From NCBI RefSeq assembly GCF_001886195.1, contig NZ_JXLB01000015.1:212-64211 (forward strand): a DNA stretch of 64,000 nucleotides, given 5' to 3'. The position numbers and the translations under genes were made by a program. A model generated the notes under the pieces. It saw nothing but the letters and a program-made list of their open reading frames with translations, made no database searches and was not told the origin of the DNA. Below, piece by piece: positions 41,147 through 50,727 of this stretch; position 1 is the stretch's first letter, and each line of letters opens with the position of its first letter. The stretch comes from Enterococcus ratti (lineage in GTDB: Bacteria > Bacillota > Bacilli > Lactobacillales > Enterococcaceae).

Positions 41147-41746
41147 ATGAGTTTACAGTATTTTGATTATTGTCATCAATTAGAAGAAAAATTAAGGATA
41201 GGGGAACCATTAATGTTGCGGGCAGGTTCTTTGATTGCCAACCAAATTTCTTTAGGAGGTAAATTGCAGATTTTTGCAAGCCGATCTTTAATAGGTGTAG
41301 CCTTTGAATTTTGGGATCAGTTACCGGAAGTTATTCCAAGTAGGCTAATCAAAAATCCAGCAAATGGTGTTTATGAACGCTTAGAAGGAACTGGTCAAGC
41401 AATTATTGAGCAACTTTCTGTAAAAAATGAAGATATTTTTTTACTTCTTTCAAATGAAGGGAGAGAGCCATGTATTGTAGAATTGGCACAATGGATCAAG
41501 GCGAATGGGCATTTGTTGATTATTGTAACAGGTTTTGATTTGTCTAGGAGTATTAAATCACAGCATAGCAGCGGTTTAAGATTATTTGAATTTGCTGATT
41601 TAGTATTAGATAATCAAGCGAGGATGAATGATACGGTTTTATCTTTACCGGATAAAAATTTGACTATTTGTAGCAGTTCTTCGATTGCGACGTTGTTGTT
41701 ATTGCAGCAAACTCTTTATTTTACAGTTTGTCAACTCATCCGTTAA
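41147..41746 (+). CDS. SIS-domain protein (phosphosugar-binding)
   Basis: 199 residues with the sugar isomerase (SIS) fold: a Rossmann-like order with the LLLSNEGREPCIVELA loop, where SNEGR replaces the usual SxSG phosphate loop, and LLIIVTGF. Such proteins are isomerases, etherases or regulatory sensors of sugar phosphates. No sugar operon is attached. AGGAGAAATCG precedes the ATG. Confidence 0.7.
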   Translation: MSLQYFDYCHQLEEKLRIGEPLMLRAGSLIANQISLGGKLQIFASRSLIGVAFEFWDQLPEVIPSRLIKNPANGVYERLEGTGQAIIEQLSVKNEDIFLLLSNEGREPCIVELAQWIKANGHLLIIVTGFDLSRSIKSQHSSGLRLFEFADLVLDNQARMNDTVLSLPDKNLTICSSSSIATLLLLQQTLYFTVCQLIR

Positions 41747-41944
41747 GAAAAAACAAGCTAATTATAAGAGGGGATTCAAAAAATGAGTAGAATCAAATGT
41801 GAAATAAAATTCTTTATCTTATTTACATTTTTTTAATGAGAAAATGGTTAAACGTTAAACAAACATTGTTTCATTTTTGGTAGGAAAAACAGACAGTTTA
41901 CCAATAAAAAGCGCTTTACAAAAAATTTTACATATAAAATTGGT

Positions 41945-42030
41945 ATAAAAGAGACAAGAAAGAATTCATTTGAATTCTTTCTTGTCTCTTAATACACGTT
42001 GATGAAAGAGTCTTCCCCAAAACTCTTTAC
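41945..42030 (-). ncRNA. Candidate two-hairpin small RNA, minus strand
   Basis: Promoter on the minus strand: TTGCAA (42066-42061), 18-base spacer, TATAAT (42042-42037). The predicted RNA opens with a hairpin (AAAGAGT / ACTCTTT, loop TTTGGGGAAG) and ends with a perfect 20-base stem with a 2-base TT centre (arms 41949-41968 and 41971-41990), then a short T run. No coding frame is inside. Structure and promoter agree; function unknown. Confidence 0.5.
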
Positions 42031-42157
42031 ATTGCAATTATAGTACATTAGTTATGAATATTGCAACGAAGATTGTTCATTGATTAAAAAAAGTCTTAGA
42101 TAAATAACGTTTCTATTGGTCTATCTATTTTATTCTTTGATTAATAAAGGAGGATAA

Positions 42158-42244
42158 ATGAATATTAATAAATATTTACTTATAAAATATGTTTATATAC
42201 TCTTTGATAAAATGATAAAAAATAATTTTTTTATCTTAAAATAA
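42158..42244 (+). CDS. Candidate 28-residue peptide
   Basis: A perfect AAAGGAGG five bases before ATG opens a short frame MNINKYLLIKYVYILF... ending FFILK. It is hydrophobic-basic and Asn/Lys/Ile-rich, which low-GC DNA produces easily. It could be a small membrane peptide or the relic start of a lost gene. Confidence 0.3.
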   Translation: MNINKYLLIKYVYILFDKMIKNNFFILK

Positions 42245-42415
42245 TAAAATAAATATATTTTTAATTTAAAATTAATCATTTTTCATCAATAAAAACTAGT
42301 TTTTTAAATTTGTAAAAATTTACTTGTATAAATGTAATATATTCTTTTAATATATAATTAATGTCTAAATAATTTTTTTACTGTATAATTTTAATGGGCA
42401 AAATTTCAAATAAAA

Positions 42416-42484
42416 ATGCAAGGTTTCTTTTTCCTATTAGGCACAATTTTTATTATGATCGCGATTGCAATTGGTTTGCAGTAA
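42416..42484 (+). CDS. Candidate 22-residue hydrophobic peptide
   Basis: MQGFFFLLGTIFIMIAIAIG followed by LQ: one membrane-spanning helix. A TATAAT lies at 42384-42389, and an inverted repeat (ACTCACTA / TAGTGAGT, 42499-42544) follows. No good ribosome-binding site is seen, which argues against efficient translation. Size and character recall type I toxin peptides, but no such family is recognised. Confidence 0.3.
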   Translation: MQGFFFLLGTIFIMIAIAIGLQ

Positions 42485-42822
42485 GCTAAAAAATTAATAC
42501 TCACTATTTCTGAAATAGTAGAAAGGACTTTCTTATTAGTGAGTGACTAATACACAGTAATCAAAGTTAGTAGAGGTACTTAAAATAATTTTTTGCTGTT
42601 CTTTGGCGAGCTGTTTAAAACATATTTTAGAAAAATGGCGCCTATGATAACTTGGATAATGAACAGGAAAGAGGAAAAAAATGAAATTGATTCGACAAAA
42701 AGAACGAAATCAAAGTTTGGGGAACTTTTGAAAAACAATCTGAGAGCATACTGTTTGTCTGTTTGCTCTGTTGATGATACCCTAATGATAGTTAGACATG
42801 AAAAATTAAGGGAGGAATTAAG

Positions 42823-43047
42823 ATGGCAGATTTAAAAGGTCGTTCAGAAGATGCAAAAGATAAAGTAGTTGGTGAAGGAAAAGAAGCATACGGAAAAGTC
42901 ACAAATGATAAGAGTAAAGAAGCTGAAGGTAAGGCTCAATCACTTGGAGCAGATATTAAGAAAAAAGCACGCGATCTCGGTGATGAACTTAAAGAAGGCT
43001 TTGAGGATGTTAAGGAAAAATTCTCTAAAAAAGAGGATAGAAAATAA
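42823..43047 (+). CDS. CsbD family stress-response protein
   Basis: 74 residues, highly charged and Lys/Glu-rich, with the CsbD pattern of repeated [19 protein letters not shown] and similar segments. CsbD proteins are small helical proteins induced by general stress; their biochemical role is unknown. A strong GGGAGGAATTAAG precedes the ATG. It is followed by a terminator and stands alone. Confidence 0.88.
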   Translation: MADLKGRSEDAKDKVVGEGKEAYGKVTNDKSKEAEGKAQSLGADIKKKARDLGDELKEGFEDVKEKFSKKEDRK

Positions 43048-43109
43048 AAAATTTGAGAATTAGTTTGAGTAAATCTAAAGAAAAGATACTCTTTTTAATT
43101 TAATAAGCT

Positions 43110-43156
43110 AAGATCGTAGAGAAAAGGAATTAACCTAGTCTGCGGTCTTTTTTTAG
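43110..43156 (+). terminator. Terminator after csbD-like gene
   Basis: AAGATCGTAG pairs with CTGCGGTCTT (two G-U), then T7. Confidence 0.75.
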
Positions 43157-43954
43157 TGGTAGATATCTCTAGGGGAAATTTTCAAAACTGAACTATCTTA
43201 ATTAATTTTTAAGAAAATGACAGCTCCTATTTTCGTTTTTGGTAATCAGTTCAGTAAGATTTGTAAAAGGTTCAGTCAAGTAACTAGGGATAATCTAAAA
43301 ATAAAAAGGGTGTAGTTCTTTCAATGATGAAAAGGATCGATGCTATTGATTTTTACACTTTTGTGTGTTGCTTTATAAAATTCATCTTATATCATTTTTT
43401 TGTAGCATGTTTAAAAGTTACTGGATAGGGAATAAAAAATGAAAACTTAAGCATAGACCTTCTTTCTTCAGAAAATTAGTATGTAGCCAATCTTGCTATA
43501 GTTATTCATAAAAATATGTTAAAATAGCTAAAGTATATTTGCAATAGATGAGTGAAGAAAATGAGCGAATATGTTCTAAAGGTTATGTGCTGCTAAGAAT
43601 GAAAAGTGAAGTTTATTTTTGTTTCTTAAAAAAATATTGTTGCCTTGTTTTTTGAAAATGGCAGACGCTAGCGATTTATCTATTTTGTTGTATAATAGGA
43701 AAGAATAGTCGATTTTGATGATGTCGGCTTTTGTATTTTGAAAATAAACGATTCATTTATCCAATAAAATTTGTTTAAAACTAACAATCAGTTAATTGAA
43801 ACAACTGCCAAATAGCTACTTTTTATTTGATAGCAAAAAATCATACATAAAAGGAGTATAAGCAAAGATGAGTTGTTCATTAAAATGAATCATCTATTTA
43901 ATAAAAAAAGAAAATCGATGTCTTTAAACTTAGGCATCATAAGAAGAGGTGAAA
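43157..43954. other. Intergenic region with RNase J2 promoter and long leader
   Basis: Nearly 800 AT-rich bases with no gene. TATAAT lies near 43693, giving a leader of about 250 bases before the RNase J2 start. Within the leader AAAAGGAG precedes a six-codon frame (MSCSLK). I see no recognised riboswitch. Confidence 0.45.
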
Positions 43955-43957
43955 GTG

Positions 43958-45637
43958 GTGCATACGATTAAGATTATCCCTTTAGGCGGGGTACGTGAAA
44001 ATGGGAAAAATATGTATATAGCCGAAGTAGGAGAAGATATTTTTGTGTTAGATTGTGGTCTAAAATATCCTGAAAACGAATTGTTAGGAATTGATGTTGT
44101 GATTCCAGACTTTACGTATTTAGAAGAAAATGTGGAGCGAGTAGCAGGAGTCTTTTTGACGCATGGACATGCAGATTCAATTGGTGCGTTGCCTTATTTA
44201 TTATCAAAGTTATCTGTGCCGGTATTTGGAACAGAGCTTACGATTGAATTAGCTAAATTAAGTGTTGGCCGAAACGAAGCAGCTAAGAGATTCAAGGATT
44301 TTCATGTAGTGGATGAACATACGGAAATTGATTTTGGTGAAACAGTGGTGAGCTTTTTCCGTACGACGCATACGATACCAGATTCTGTAGGAATTAATTT
44401 AAAAACTAAAGAAGGCAGTATTGTGTATACTGGTGATTTTAAATTTGATCAGACAGCAATTCCTATGTATCAGACTGATTATGTACGCTTGGCAGAGATT
44501 GGTAAAGAAGGAGTGTTAGCTTTGCTTAGTGAATCAGCAAATGCTGAAAATCCTGTTCCTGTAGCATCAGAATTACAAATTGCAGATGAAGTCTTTGATA
44601 CCATCAAATATTGGGATGGGAGAATTATTGTTGCTTGTGTAGCAAGCAATCTTCAACGCGTCCAACAAATTCTTGATGCAGCTGACAAAGCGCAAAGAAA
44701 AGTAGTATTGACTGGACAAGACTTTGAAAGAATCATCCGAACAGCCATGCGTTTAGAAAAACTGCAATTGCCTCATGAAGATTTACTTGTTACGTTGAAG
44801 GACATGAAGAAGTATCGACCTGAAGAACTCATTATTTTAGAAACCGGACGTATGGGTGAACCAATCAAATCATTGCAAAAAATGGCTAATAAAACACATC
44901 GTAATATTAAGATTGAAGAAGGAGATCTTGTTTATATTACAACAACACCGAGCATTGCGATGGAAACAATGGTAGCTAAAACGGAAGATATAGTTTTCCG
45001 TGCAGGAGGAACTGTGAAATTAATTTCTGAAAATATGCGTGTTTCAGGACATGCGAATCCCAATGATTTGCAATTGATGCTTAATTTCATGAAACCGACC
45101 TATTTTATTCCTGTACAAGGTGAATATCGTGAATTAGCGGCTCATGCGGATCTGGCTCATACTGTGGGTATTCCTTATAAAAATATTTACATTACAGGTC
45201 GTGGTGATGTCTTAGAATACAAAAATGAACGAATGAGTGTGTCAGGAACGATTAGTGCTGAAAACGTGATGATTGACGGTCTAGGAATTGGTGATATCGG
45301 CAACATCGTTTTGCGCGATCGTAAAATATTGTCAGAAGATGGTATTTTTGTGGCGGTGGTGACAATCAGTCGTCGTGAAAAGAAAATCATTTCAAAACCT
45401 CAAATCACTTCTCGAGGTTTTGTCTATGTTAAGGCAAGTCGTGATTTAATGAAAGAAAGCAGTACGATGATTGAAGAGATTGTTGAAAAACATTTAGAAA
45501 GTAACGACTTTGAATGGAGTAAATTGAAACAAGATATTAGAGATCAGTTAGGGCGATATTTATTTGAGCAGACAAGACGTCGTCCGGTGATTTTACCAGT
45601 GATTATGGAAGCTGCCCAACGTAAAAGTAGAAAATAG
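43958..45637 (+). CDS. rnjB: Ribonuclease J2
   Basis: About 559 residues of the metallo-beta-lactamase/beta-CASP family. The metal motif reads HGHADSIGA, where RNase J1 has HGHEDHIGG; this difference marks the J2 paralogue, which is a weak nuclease and partners J1 in mRNA and rRNA processing. GTG 43958 is the best start, 8 bases after AGAGG; GTG 43949 and 43955 are also in frame. Domain order is catalytic, beta-CASP, catalytic, C-terminal dimer domain (SRDLMKESSTMIEEIV). Confidence 0.92.
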   Translation: MHTIKIIPLGGVRENGKNMYIAEVGEDIFVLDCGLKYPENELLGIDVVIPDFTYLEENVERVAGVFLTHGHADSIGALPYLLSKLSVPVFGTELTIELAKLSVGRNEAAKRFKDFHVVDEHTEIDFGETVVSFFRTTHTIPDSVGINLKTKEGSIVYTGDFKFDQTAIPMYQTDYVRLAEIGKEGVLALLSESANAENPVPVASELQIADEVFDTIKYWDGRIIVACVASNLQRVQQILDAADKAQRKVVLTGQDFERIIRTAMRLEKLQLPHEDLLVTLKDMKKYRPEELIILETGRMGEPIKSLQKMANKTHRNIKIEEGDLVYITTTPSIAMETMVAKTEDIVFRAGGTVKLISENMRVSGHANPNDLQLMLNFMKPTYFIPVQGEYRELAAHADLAHTVGIPYKNIYITGRGDVLEYKNERMSVSGTISAENVMIDGLGIGDIGNIVLRDRKILSEDGIFVAVVTISRREKKIISKPQITSRGFVYVKASRDLMKESSTMIEEIVEKHLESNDFEWSKLKQDIRDQLGRYLFEQTRRRPVILPVIMEAAQRKSRK

Positions 45638-45650
45638 TGTAAATGAGTAA

Positions 45651-45710
45651 AGGATGTGAAGATAATTTATTCCCGTCAACTGGGGAAATATTTTCATGTC
45701 CTTTTTTATG
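45651..45710 (+). terminator. Terminator after rnjB
   Basis: AGGATGTGAA...TTCCC pairs with GGGGAAA...TTTTCATGTCC, a long stem with small bulges, then T6. Confidence 0.78.
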
Positions 45711-46151
45711 AAGTAATCGCTACTAAAATTTTATTTATTTCTTTAGCTTTTTTGTGAGAACGGTTATTTCTGCTTATTTAGACGATAAAAACAAGAGAAT
45801 TTACAAGATAAAGTTGGATTTACCAAATAGGAGATTTATTGTGTGTGTCACGCAGGGGCTTCTCGTGGCATGAATACTTTAATTAGGTTTAAAAAAGAAG
45901 AACTAGTTAAGTGCCGTAAAAAATTAGACAGAAATATCAAGCTTATTAGAAAGTTTTGGAGAAGATCATTTCTTTTATTTCTGTGAATTGGGAGACATAA
46001 ATTTATTTTTGGCAAGGGAGTTGAGGCTTGGTACAAACTGTATTATCTGTTACAATACTTTGTATATACTGTACTATTGTTTGAAAAAATTCTCATTAGA
46101 TGAAATTGATTTATTTGGTGAAGAAACAAAAAAGCAAGAGGAGTGAGAGAA
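45711..46151. other. Intergenic stretch, possible coding relic
   Basis: About 440 bases. The plus strand between 45850 and 46140 gives peptide-like fragments in two frames (GASRGMNTLIRFKKEEL, then LDEIDLFGEETKKQEE just before the next gene), without a start, ribosome-binding site or recognisable family. It may be the remains of a gene or chance. Confidence 0.35.
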
Positions 46152-46832
46152 GTGAGAATTACTTATCATGGGCATTCTTGTTTATCCTTTGAAATGAAAA
46201 ATGGACAGCGACTCATCATTGATCCATTTATTACAGGTAATCCAATGACTGATTTAACTGTCGATGAAGTGATAGCAGATTGGATATTGGTTACTCATGG
46301 GCATAGTGATCATATTGGTGACATGGTACCTATTGCTAGGAAAAATGATGCCACAGTTATAAGTATTGTTGAAATAACAGATTATGCTGAAAGTTTAGGA
46401 TTGAAAAGTCATGGAATGAACATTGGTGGAAAATATGAATTTCCATTTGGCTTAGTAAAGTTTGTTCCTGCGCAGCATAGCTCTAGTTATGTAATTGGTG
46501 ATAGTCTTCGCTATATGGGTGAACCTAGCGGAATCATCATTCAAGCAGAAGGAAAAACGGTTTATCACGCAGGAGATACTGCTGATTTTAGCGATCTGTC
46601 TTTATTGGCAGAACAGTTTTCAATTGATGTAGCATTTTTACCGATTGGTGATAACTACACTATGGGGCCAGAAGATGCGGTAAGAGCAGCAAAGCGAATC
46701 GGTGCTAAGTTAGTTGTGCCTATTCATTACAATACATTTCCTGTTATTCAACAAGATCCTCAATCCTTTATAGCAAGGCTGGGAAAAAATGAAGGAAAAA
46801 TAATGAGCGTTTCAGAAATGCTGGAAGTGTAG
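46152..46832 (+). CDS. UPF0173 metal-dependent hydrolase (YtkL)
   Basis: About 226 residues, metallo-beta-lactamase fold. The metal motif is THGHSDHIGD; other ligands lie in VPAQHSSS, YHAGDT and PIHYNTFP. GTG 46152 is the best start: AAGAGGAG lies nine bases upstream and the protein then begins MRITYHGHSC, as in the family. The exact substrate is unknown. It heads the ytkL-ytoI-nrnA group also seen in Bacillus. Confidence 0.88.
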   Translation: MRITYHGHSCLSFEMKNGQRLIIDPFITGNPMTDLTVDEVIADWILVTHGHSDHIGDMVPIARKNDATVISIVEITDYAESLGLKSHGMNIGGKYEFPFGLVKFVPAQHSSSYVIGDSLRYMGEPSGIIIQAEGKTVYHAGDTADFSDLSLLAEQFSIDVAFLPIGDNYTMGPEDAVRAAKRIGAKLVVPIHYNTFPVIQQDPQSFIARLGKNEGKIMSVSEMLEV

Positions 46833-46840
46833 GGAAAAAT

Positions 46841-48172
46841 ATGGCAACAAAACATGACTTAATTTTAGAATATATAGAAGAATTACCGGTTGGAAATCGA
46901 ATTTCAGTTAGAAGCATCGCCAAAGAATTAAGTGTTAGCGAAGGAACTGCTTATCGAGCAATTAAAGACGCCGAAAATATTGGGTTAGTTTCTACTATTC
47001 AGCGGGTGGGGACAATTCGAATTGAACGCAAACTAAAAAAACACATTGAACGATTGACATTTGGTGAAGTAGTAAAAATTATTGAAGGAGACGTACTTGG
47101 CGGTTCGGCAGGTCTAGACAAAGTGTTAAATAAATTTGTGATTGGTGCAATGACAAAACATGCAATGGAGCGGTATATTACCCCAGGTTCATTAATGATT
47201 GTTGGAAATCGTACGGAAGTTCAAAAACTTGCTTTAGAAGATGGTGCAGCAGTTTTAATTACTGGCGGTTTTGATACAACCCCTGAGATTGCTCGTTTAG
47301 CAGATGAACTGGCGATGCCGATTCTTCAAACGACCTATGATACGTTTACAGTAGCGACGATGATTAATCGAGCGTTAAGTGATCAGTTAATTAAAAAAGA
47401 TATTATGCTAGTGAGTGACATCTTTATGTCGGTAGAAAAAAACCATTATTTGCAACAAACAGATACAGTAGCAGATTATCAAAAGTTATCAGAAGAAACA
47501 CACCATTCACGATTTCCTGTAGTCAACCGCCATATGCGATTAGTGGGAATTGTTACAGCAAAAGATGTATTAGGAAAATCTCCGATGCAAATCATTGATC
47601 GTGTGATGACAAAAGATCCCATCAGTGTGAAAAAAACAATGAGCGTGGCATCTGTTAGTCATCAGATGATTTGGGATGGCTTAGAAGTGATGCCAGTAGT
47701 GTCAGATGATTTAATCCTTGAAGGGATGATTACTAGACAAGCTGTCATGAAAGCAATGCAATTAGTTCAACGACAACCACAGATTGCAGATACCATTTCT
47801 GATCAGATTACTGATGGAATTCAAACGATTAATGTAGATCGAGCGGGAAATCCTTTAGAAAATCCAAAATTTAGATTTATTGTTACTCCACAAATGGTTA
47901 ATGGAGTAGGTACAATTTCATTTGGTGTTTTAAGCGAGATTCTCTCTGATGTCGTACAAAAAACGATGATACTGAATCAGCGAAGAAATGTCATCATTGA
48001 ACAGATAAACTTGCATTATCTTCGGTTGATCCAGCTTGAAAGTGAATTAGACATTCGTCCAAGAGTATTAGAAATTGGTCGCAGATCAGCCAAATTGGAT
48101 GTTGAAGTCTATATTGAAAATACGATCGTTTCAAAGGCAATTATTGTTTGTCAAGTAATGGAACGCTCTTAG
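46841..48172 (+). CDS. YtoI-type protein: HTH, DRTGG, CBS pair and hot-dog domain
   Basis: 443 residues. An N-terminal winged helix (SVRSIAKELSVSEGTAYRAI) is followed by a DRTGG domain (ITPGSLMIVGNRTEVQ), two CBS motifs (about 195-310, RFPVVNRHMRLVGIVTAKDV) and a C-terminal hot-dog-fold domain. CBS pairs bind adenine nucleotides. Function is not established; the constant neighbourhood with nrnA suggests a role in nucleotide or c-di-AMP-related metabolism. Inferred only. Confidence 0.85.
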   Translation: MATKHDLILEYIEELPVGNRISVRSIAKELSVSEGTAYRAIKDAENIGLVSTIQRVGTIRIERKLKKHIERLTFGEVVKIIEGDVLGGSAGLDKVLNKFVIGAMTKHAMERYITPGSLMIVGNRTEVQKLALEDGAAVLITGGFDTTPEIARLADELAMPILQTTYDTFTVATMINRALSDQLIKKDIMLVSDIFMSVEKNHYLQQTDTVADYQKLSEETHHSRFPVVNRHMRLVGIVTAKDVLGKSPMQIIDRVMTKDPISVKKTMSVASVSHQMIWDGLEVMPVVSDDLILEGMITRQAVMKAMQLVQRQPQIADTISDQITDGIQTINVDRAGNPLENPKFRFIVTPQMVNGVGTISFGVLSEILSDVVQKTMILNQRRNVIIEQINLHYLRLIQLESELDIRPRVLEIGRRSAKLDVEVYIENTIVSKAIIVCQVMERS

Positions 48173-48186
48173 AAAGTAGGAAAGTT

Positions 48187-49143
48187 ATGACCGTACAATC
48201 TGAAATTTTAAGGCAAATAAAAAAATACAATCGAATCATTATTCATCGACATCTGCGGCCTGATCCAGATGCCTTAGGTTCTCAAGTGGGGTTAGCAGAA
48301 ATATTAAGGGCGACGTTTCCACAAAAAGAAATCTATCAAGTAGGGGAAACGGTTGAAGGATTACGCTTTTTAGCAGAAATGGAAATAATTGATGATCAGA
48401 TGTATAAAGGAGCACTTGTCATTGTTACAGATACAGCAAATTCACCTAGAATTAGTGATGAACGCTTTAAATTAGGAGATAAACTCATAAAAATTGATCA
48501 TCACCCAAATGATGAACCTTACGGCGAGCTTTCGTGGGTGGATACTAAGGCAAGCAGCTGTAGTGAAATGATTGCGGCATTTACTCTGATGTTTCCCAAT
48601 GACTTGATTCTTAATGCCCGTGCCGCTCGATTACTTTATGCTGGAATTGTAGGAGATACCGGCCGTTTCTTATATCCTGCGACAACACCAAAAACATTGG
48701 AGATTGCCGCACATTTAATGGGCTATCCCTTTGATGTCAGTGCACTTAATCGTGAAATTGAACAAATCTCTATGAAAATAGCAAGACTGTCAGGCTATTT
48801 GTATCAACATCTTCAAGTAAATAAAAATGGGGCAGGAAAAGTAATTTTAACACAAAAATTATTTCGTGAATATGGGATTAATGATTCTGAAACCGCAGCA
48901 ATTGTTTCCTTACCGGGAAGAATTGATGAAGTATTAGCTTGGGGGATTTTTGTTGAGCAACCTGAAGGGTACTATCGGGTACGTTTACGTTCTAAAGGCC
49001 CAATCATTAATAAATTAGCCAAAAAATATCATGGTGGAGGACATCCCTTAGCTAGTGGTGCAACTGCTAAAAATTTGTCTGAAGTTGCACAAATTTACGA
49101 AGAAATCAAAGAAATTTGCCAATTATTTAAAAAAGAATGTTGA
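48187..49143 (+). CDS. nrnA: Oligoribonuclease / pAp phosphatase NrnA
   Basis: About 318 residues of the DHH/DHHA1 family. Metal motifs are HRHLRPDPDALGS, VTDTAN and DHHPND; the C-terminal DHHA1 motif is GGGHPLASG. It degrades 2-5-mer RNAs and dephosphorylates 3'-phosphoadenosine 5'-phosphate. ATG 48187 was chosen (AGTAGGAAAG upstream), 13 codons inside the open frame. It is co-directional with the preceding gene at 14 bases distance. Confidence 0.93.
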   Translation: MTVQSEILRQIKKYNRIIIHRHLRPDPDALGSQVGLAEILRATFPQKEIYQVGETVEGLRFLAEMEIIDDQMYKGALVIVTDTANSPRISDERFKLGDKLIKIDHHPNDEPYGELSWVDTKASSCSEMIAAFTLMFPNDLILNARAARLLYAGIVGDTGRFLYPATTPKTLEIAAHLMGYPFDVSALNREIEQISMKIARLSGYLYQHLQVNKNGAGKVILTQKLFREYGINDSETAAIVSLPGRIDEVLAWGIFVEQPEGYYRVRLRSKGPIINKLAKKYHGGGHPLASGATAKNLSEVAQIYEEIKEICQLFKKEC

Positions 49144-49278
49144 GAAACAGCTAAGCAATAGCTTTGATTATAAAGGCAATAAATTAGAAAAAGTGTGTTA
49201 CAATCACATGAGCATCTTTTCAAATTGACAATTATCCGGTACAATAATGCTCAACGCTATTTTAAAAGGAGAAAGAAG

Positions 49279-49614
49279 ATGACATTACCAAATTGCCCAC
49301 AATGCGGCTGTGAATACACTTATGAAGATCGAGGATTAATGATTTGTCCGGAATGTGCGAATGAATGGACTAGTGAAGAAATTATTGAGCAAGAAGAAGG
49401 ATTGATCGTACTTGATGCAAATGATAATCGACTAGAAGAAGGTGACAGTGTAATAATAATTAAAGATTTAAAAGTCAAAGGAGCATCAAGTACGATCAAA
49501 CAAGGAACAAAAGTAAAAAATATCCGTTTGGTGGAAGGTGATCACAACATCGATTGTAAAATTGATGGATTTGGACCAATGAAATTAAAATCGGAATTTG
49601 TTAAAAAAATATAA
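49279..49614 (+). CDS. YjdM/PhnA family zinc-ribbon protein
   Basis: 111 residues. An N-terminal zinc ribbon (CPQCGCEYT ... CPECANEW) precedes a beta-rich domain ([19 protein letters not shown]). Despite the PhnA name no phosphonate role is established. ATG 49279 follows AAAGGAG; upstream ATGs in the frame lie within the promoter region (TACAAT near 49240). Confidence 0.9.
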   Translation: MTLPNCPQCGCEYTYEDRGLMICPECANEWTSEEIIEQEEGLIVLDANDNRLEEGDSVIIIKDLKVKGASSTIKQGTKVKNIRLVEGDHNIDCKIDGFGPMKLKSEFVKKI

Positions 49615-49691
49615 AATGCTCAAGGAATTTTCACATTCTTTTTAAGACACACATGGTAAAATAAGGTAAAGTAAAAAGGAGTGAAATTGGA

Positions 49692-50399
49692 ATGCATGGA
49701 CATGGCATGTACGGTTTTTTCGACCCAACATTTTTGTTAGTTATCATGGGGTTAGTTATTTCCGGTATTGCATCTGCTTATGTAAACAGTACATTTCGCA
49801 AATATGATCAAATCAAAAGTAAGAATAACATTACTGGCACACAAGCTGCTCAGTACATTTTACAAAGTCAACAAATCAATGATGTAGGGGTACAACAAAT
49901 TGCTGGAGATCTGACGGATAATTATCATTCCGGCAATAAAATGTTGAGTTTATCGCAAGCAACAGCACAATCAACTTCAGTAGCTGCAATTGGTGTCGCT
50001 GCCCACGAATGCGGTCATGCTGTACAAGATGCAGTGAATTACGTACCATTAAAGATTCGTGCGGCATTGGTACCGGTAGCTAATTTTGGCTCCATGATTT
50101 CATTTCCGTTAATCATGATTGGTGTTTTATTAAGTTGGAATGCCACTTTAATAAATATTGGAATCTTCGCTTTTTCTTTCGCACTTTTGTTTCAGCTAGT
50201 CACGTTACCTGTGGAATTTAACGCTTCAAGACGTGCCATTCAAATTTTAAGTGAAGGCGGTCTGCTCACAGCAGAAGAAGTACCTATGGCTAAACACGTT
50301 TTATTTGCCGCTGCGTTAACCTATGTAGCTGCTGCGCTTTCTACTTTCTTACAATTGCTTCGCTTAATCTTATTGTTTGGCGGCAATCGTCGCGATTAA
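49692..50399 (+). CDS. Membrane zinc metallopeptidase (YugP type)
   Basis: 235 residues. One N-terminal membrane segment, a protease domain with HECGHAVQ (the HExxH zinc motif near residue 104), and three further membrane segments, as in the neutral zinc metallopeptidase family YugP. The substrate is unknown. AAAAGGAGTG precedes the ATG. Confidence 0.9.
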   Translation: MHGHGMYGFFDPTFLLVIMGLVISGIASAYVNSTFRKYDQIKSKNNITGTQAAQYILQSQQINDVGVQQIAGDLTDNYHSGNKMLSLSQATAQSTSVAAIGVAAHECGHAVQDAVNYVPLKIRAALVPVANFGSMISFPLIMIGVLLSWNATLINIGIFAFSFALLFQLVTLPVEFNASRRAIQILSEGGLLTAEEVPMAKHVLFAAALTYVAAALSTFLQLLRLILLFGGNRRD

Positions 50400-50566
50400 A
50401 GAAAATAGAGGAGTACTAGGTATTTCGCATCCATCTATTCAAATTAGTATAGACGTTTGAATAGAAAATTTGCTCTTTTAAAAATGTTTTTTATAAAGAA
50501 AATCAAATAGTAAGTCATTTCCTCGTGTTTCATGCCTATGCCAAGGAAAATGTGGCAGATATAAAC
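50400..50566. other. Intergenic stretch, nothing recognised
   Basis: AT-rich DNA between the protease gene and a terminator. Confidence 0.4.
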
Positions 50567-50618
50567 GCTGGATTATTCGAAAAGTATTTTAAAAATTTTT
50601 GGATAATCCAGCTTTTCT
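50567..50618. terminator. Terminator between convergent genes
   Basis: GCTGGATTATTCGAAAA pairs with TTTTTGGATAATCCAGC with few mismatches; a T-rich tail follows on the plus strand. Confidence 0.8.
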
Positions 50619-50727
50619 TGATTTTTTAGCTGCAAGAAAGTCATAAATATCTTTAGTAAGTTTAAAAATCTTCTATTTTTAAATGAAGATTTTCATAAAA
50701 GAAAAATTATTTAGCGAAGAAAAAAAC

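Larger units (their letters stand above)
41747..42822. other. Long AT-rich intergenic region
   Basis: More than 1 kb without a sizeable gene. It contains a candidate minus-strand small RNA (41945-42030) and two short open frames (42158-42244 and 42416-42484) listed separately. The part 42160-42400 is extremely AT-rich, low-complexity DNA. A 17-codon frame at about 41783 (MSRIKCEIKFF...) behind AAGAGGGG may be a relic of a deleted gene. A frame at 42593-42835 overlapping csbD looks spurious. Confidence 0.5.

Noticed and set aside
41949-41990. The perfect 42-base palindrome as an IS end or attachment site.
   Set aside because: No transposase or integrase nearby and no target duplication; an upstream promoter on the minus strand makes a terminator or RNA hairpin more likely.
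42593-42835. An 80-codon open frame just before csbD.
   Set aside because: No ribosome-binding site, overlap with the csbD-like start, and no family resemblance; it looks like a chance frame.
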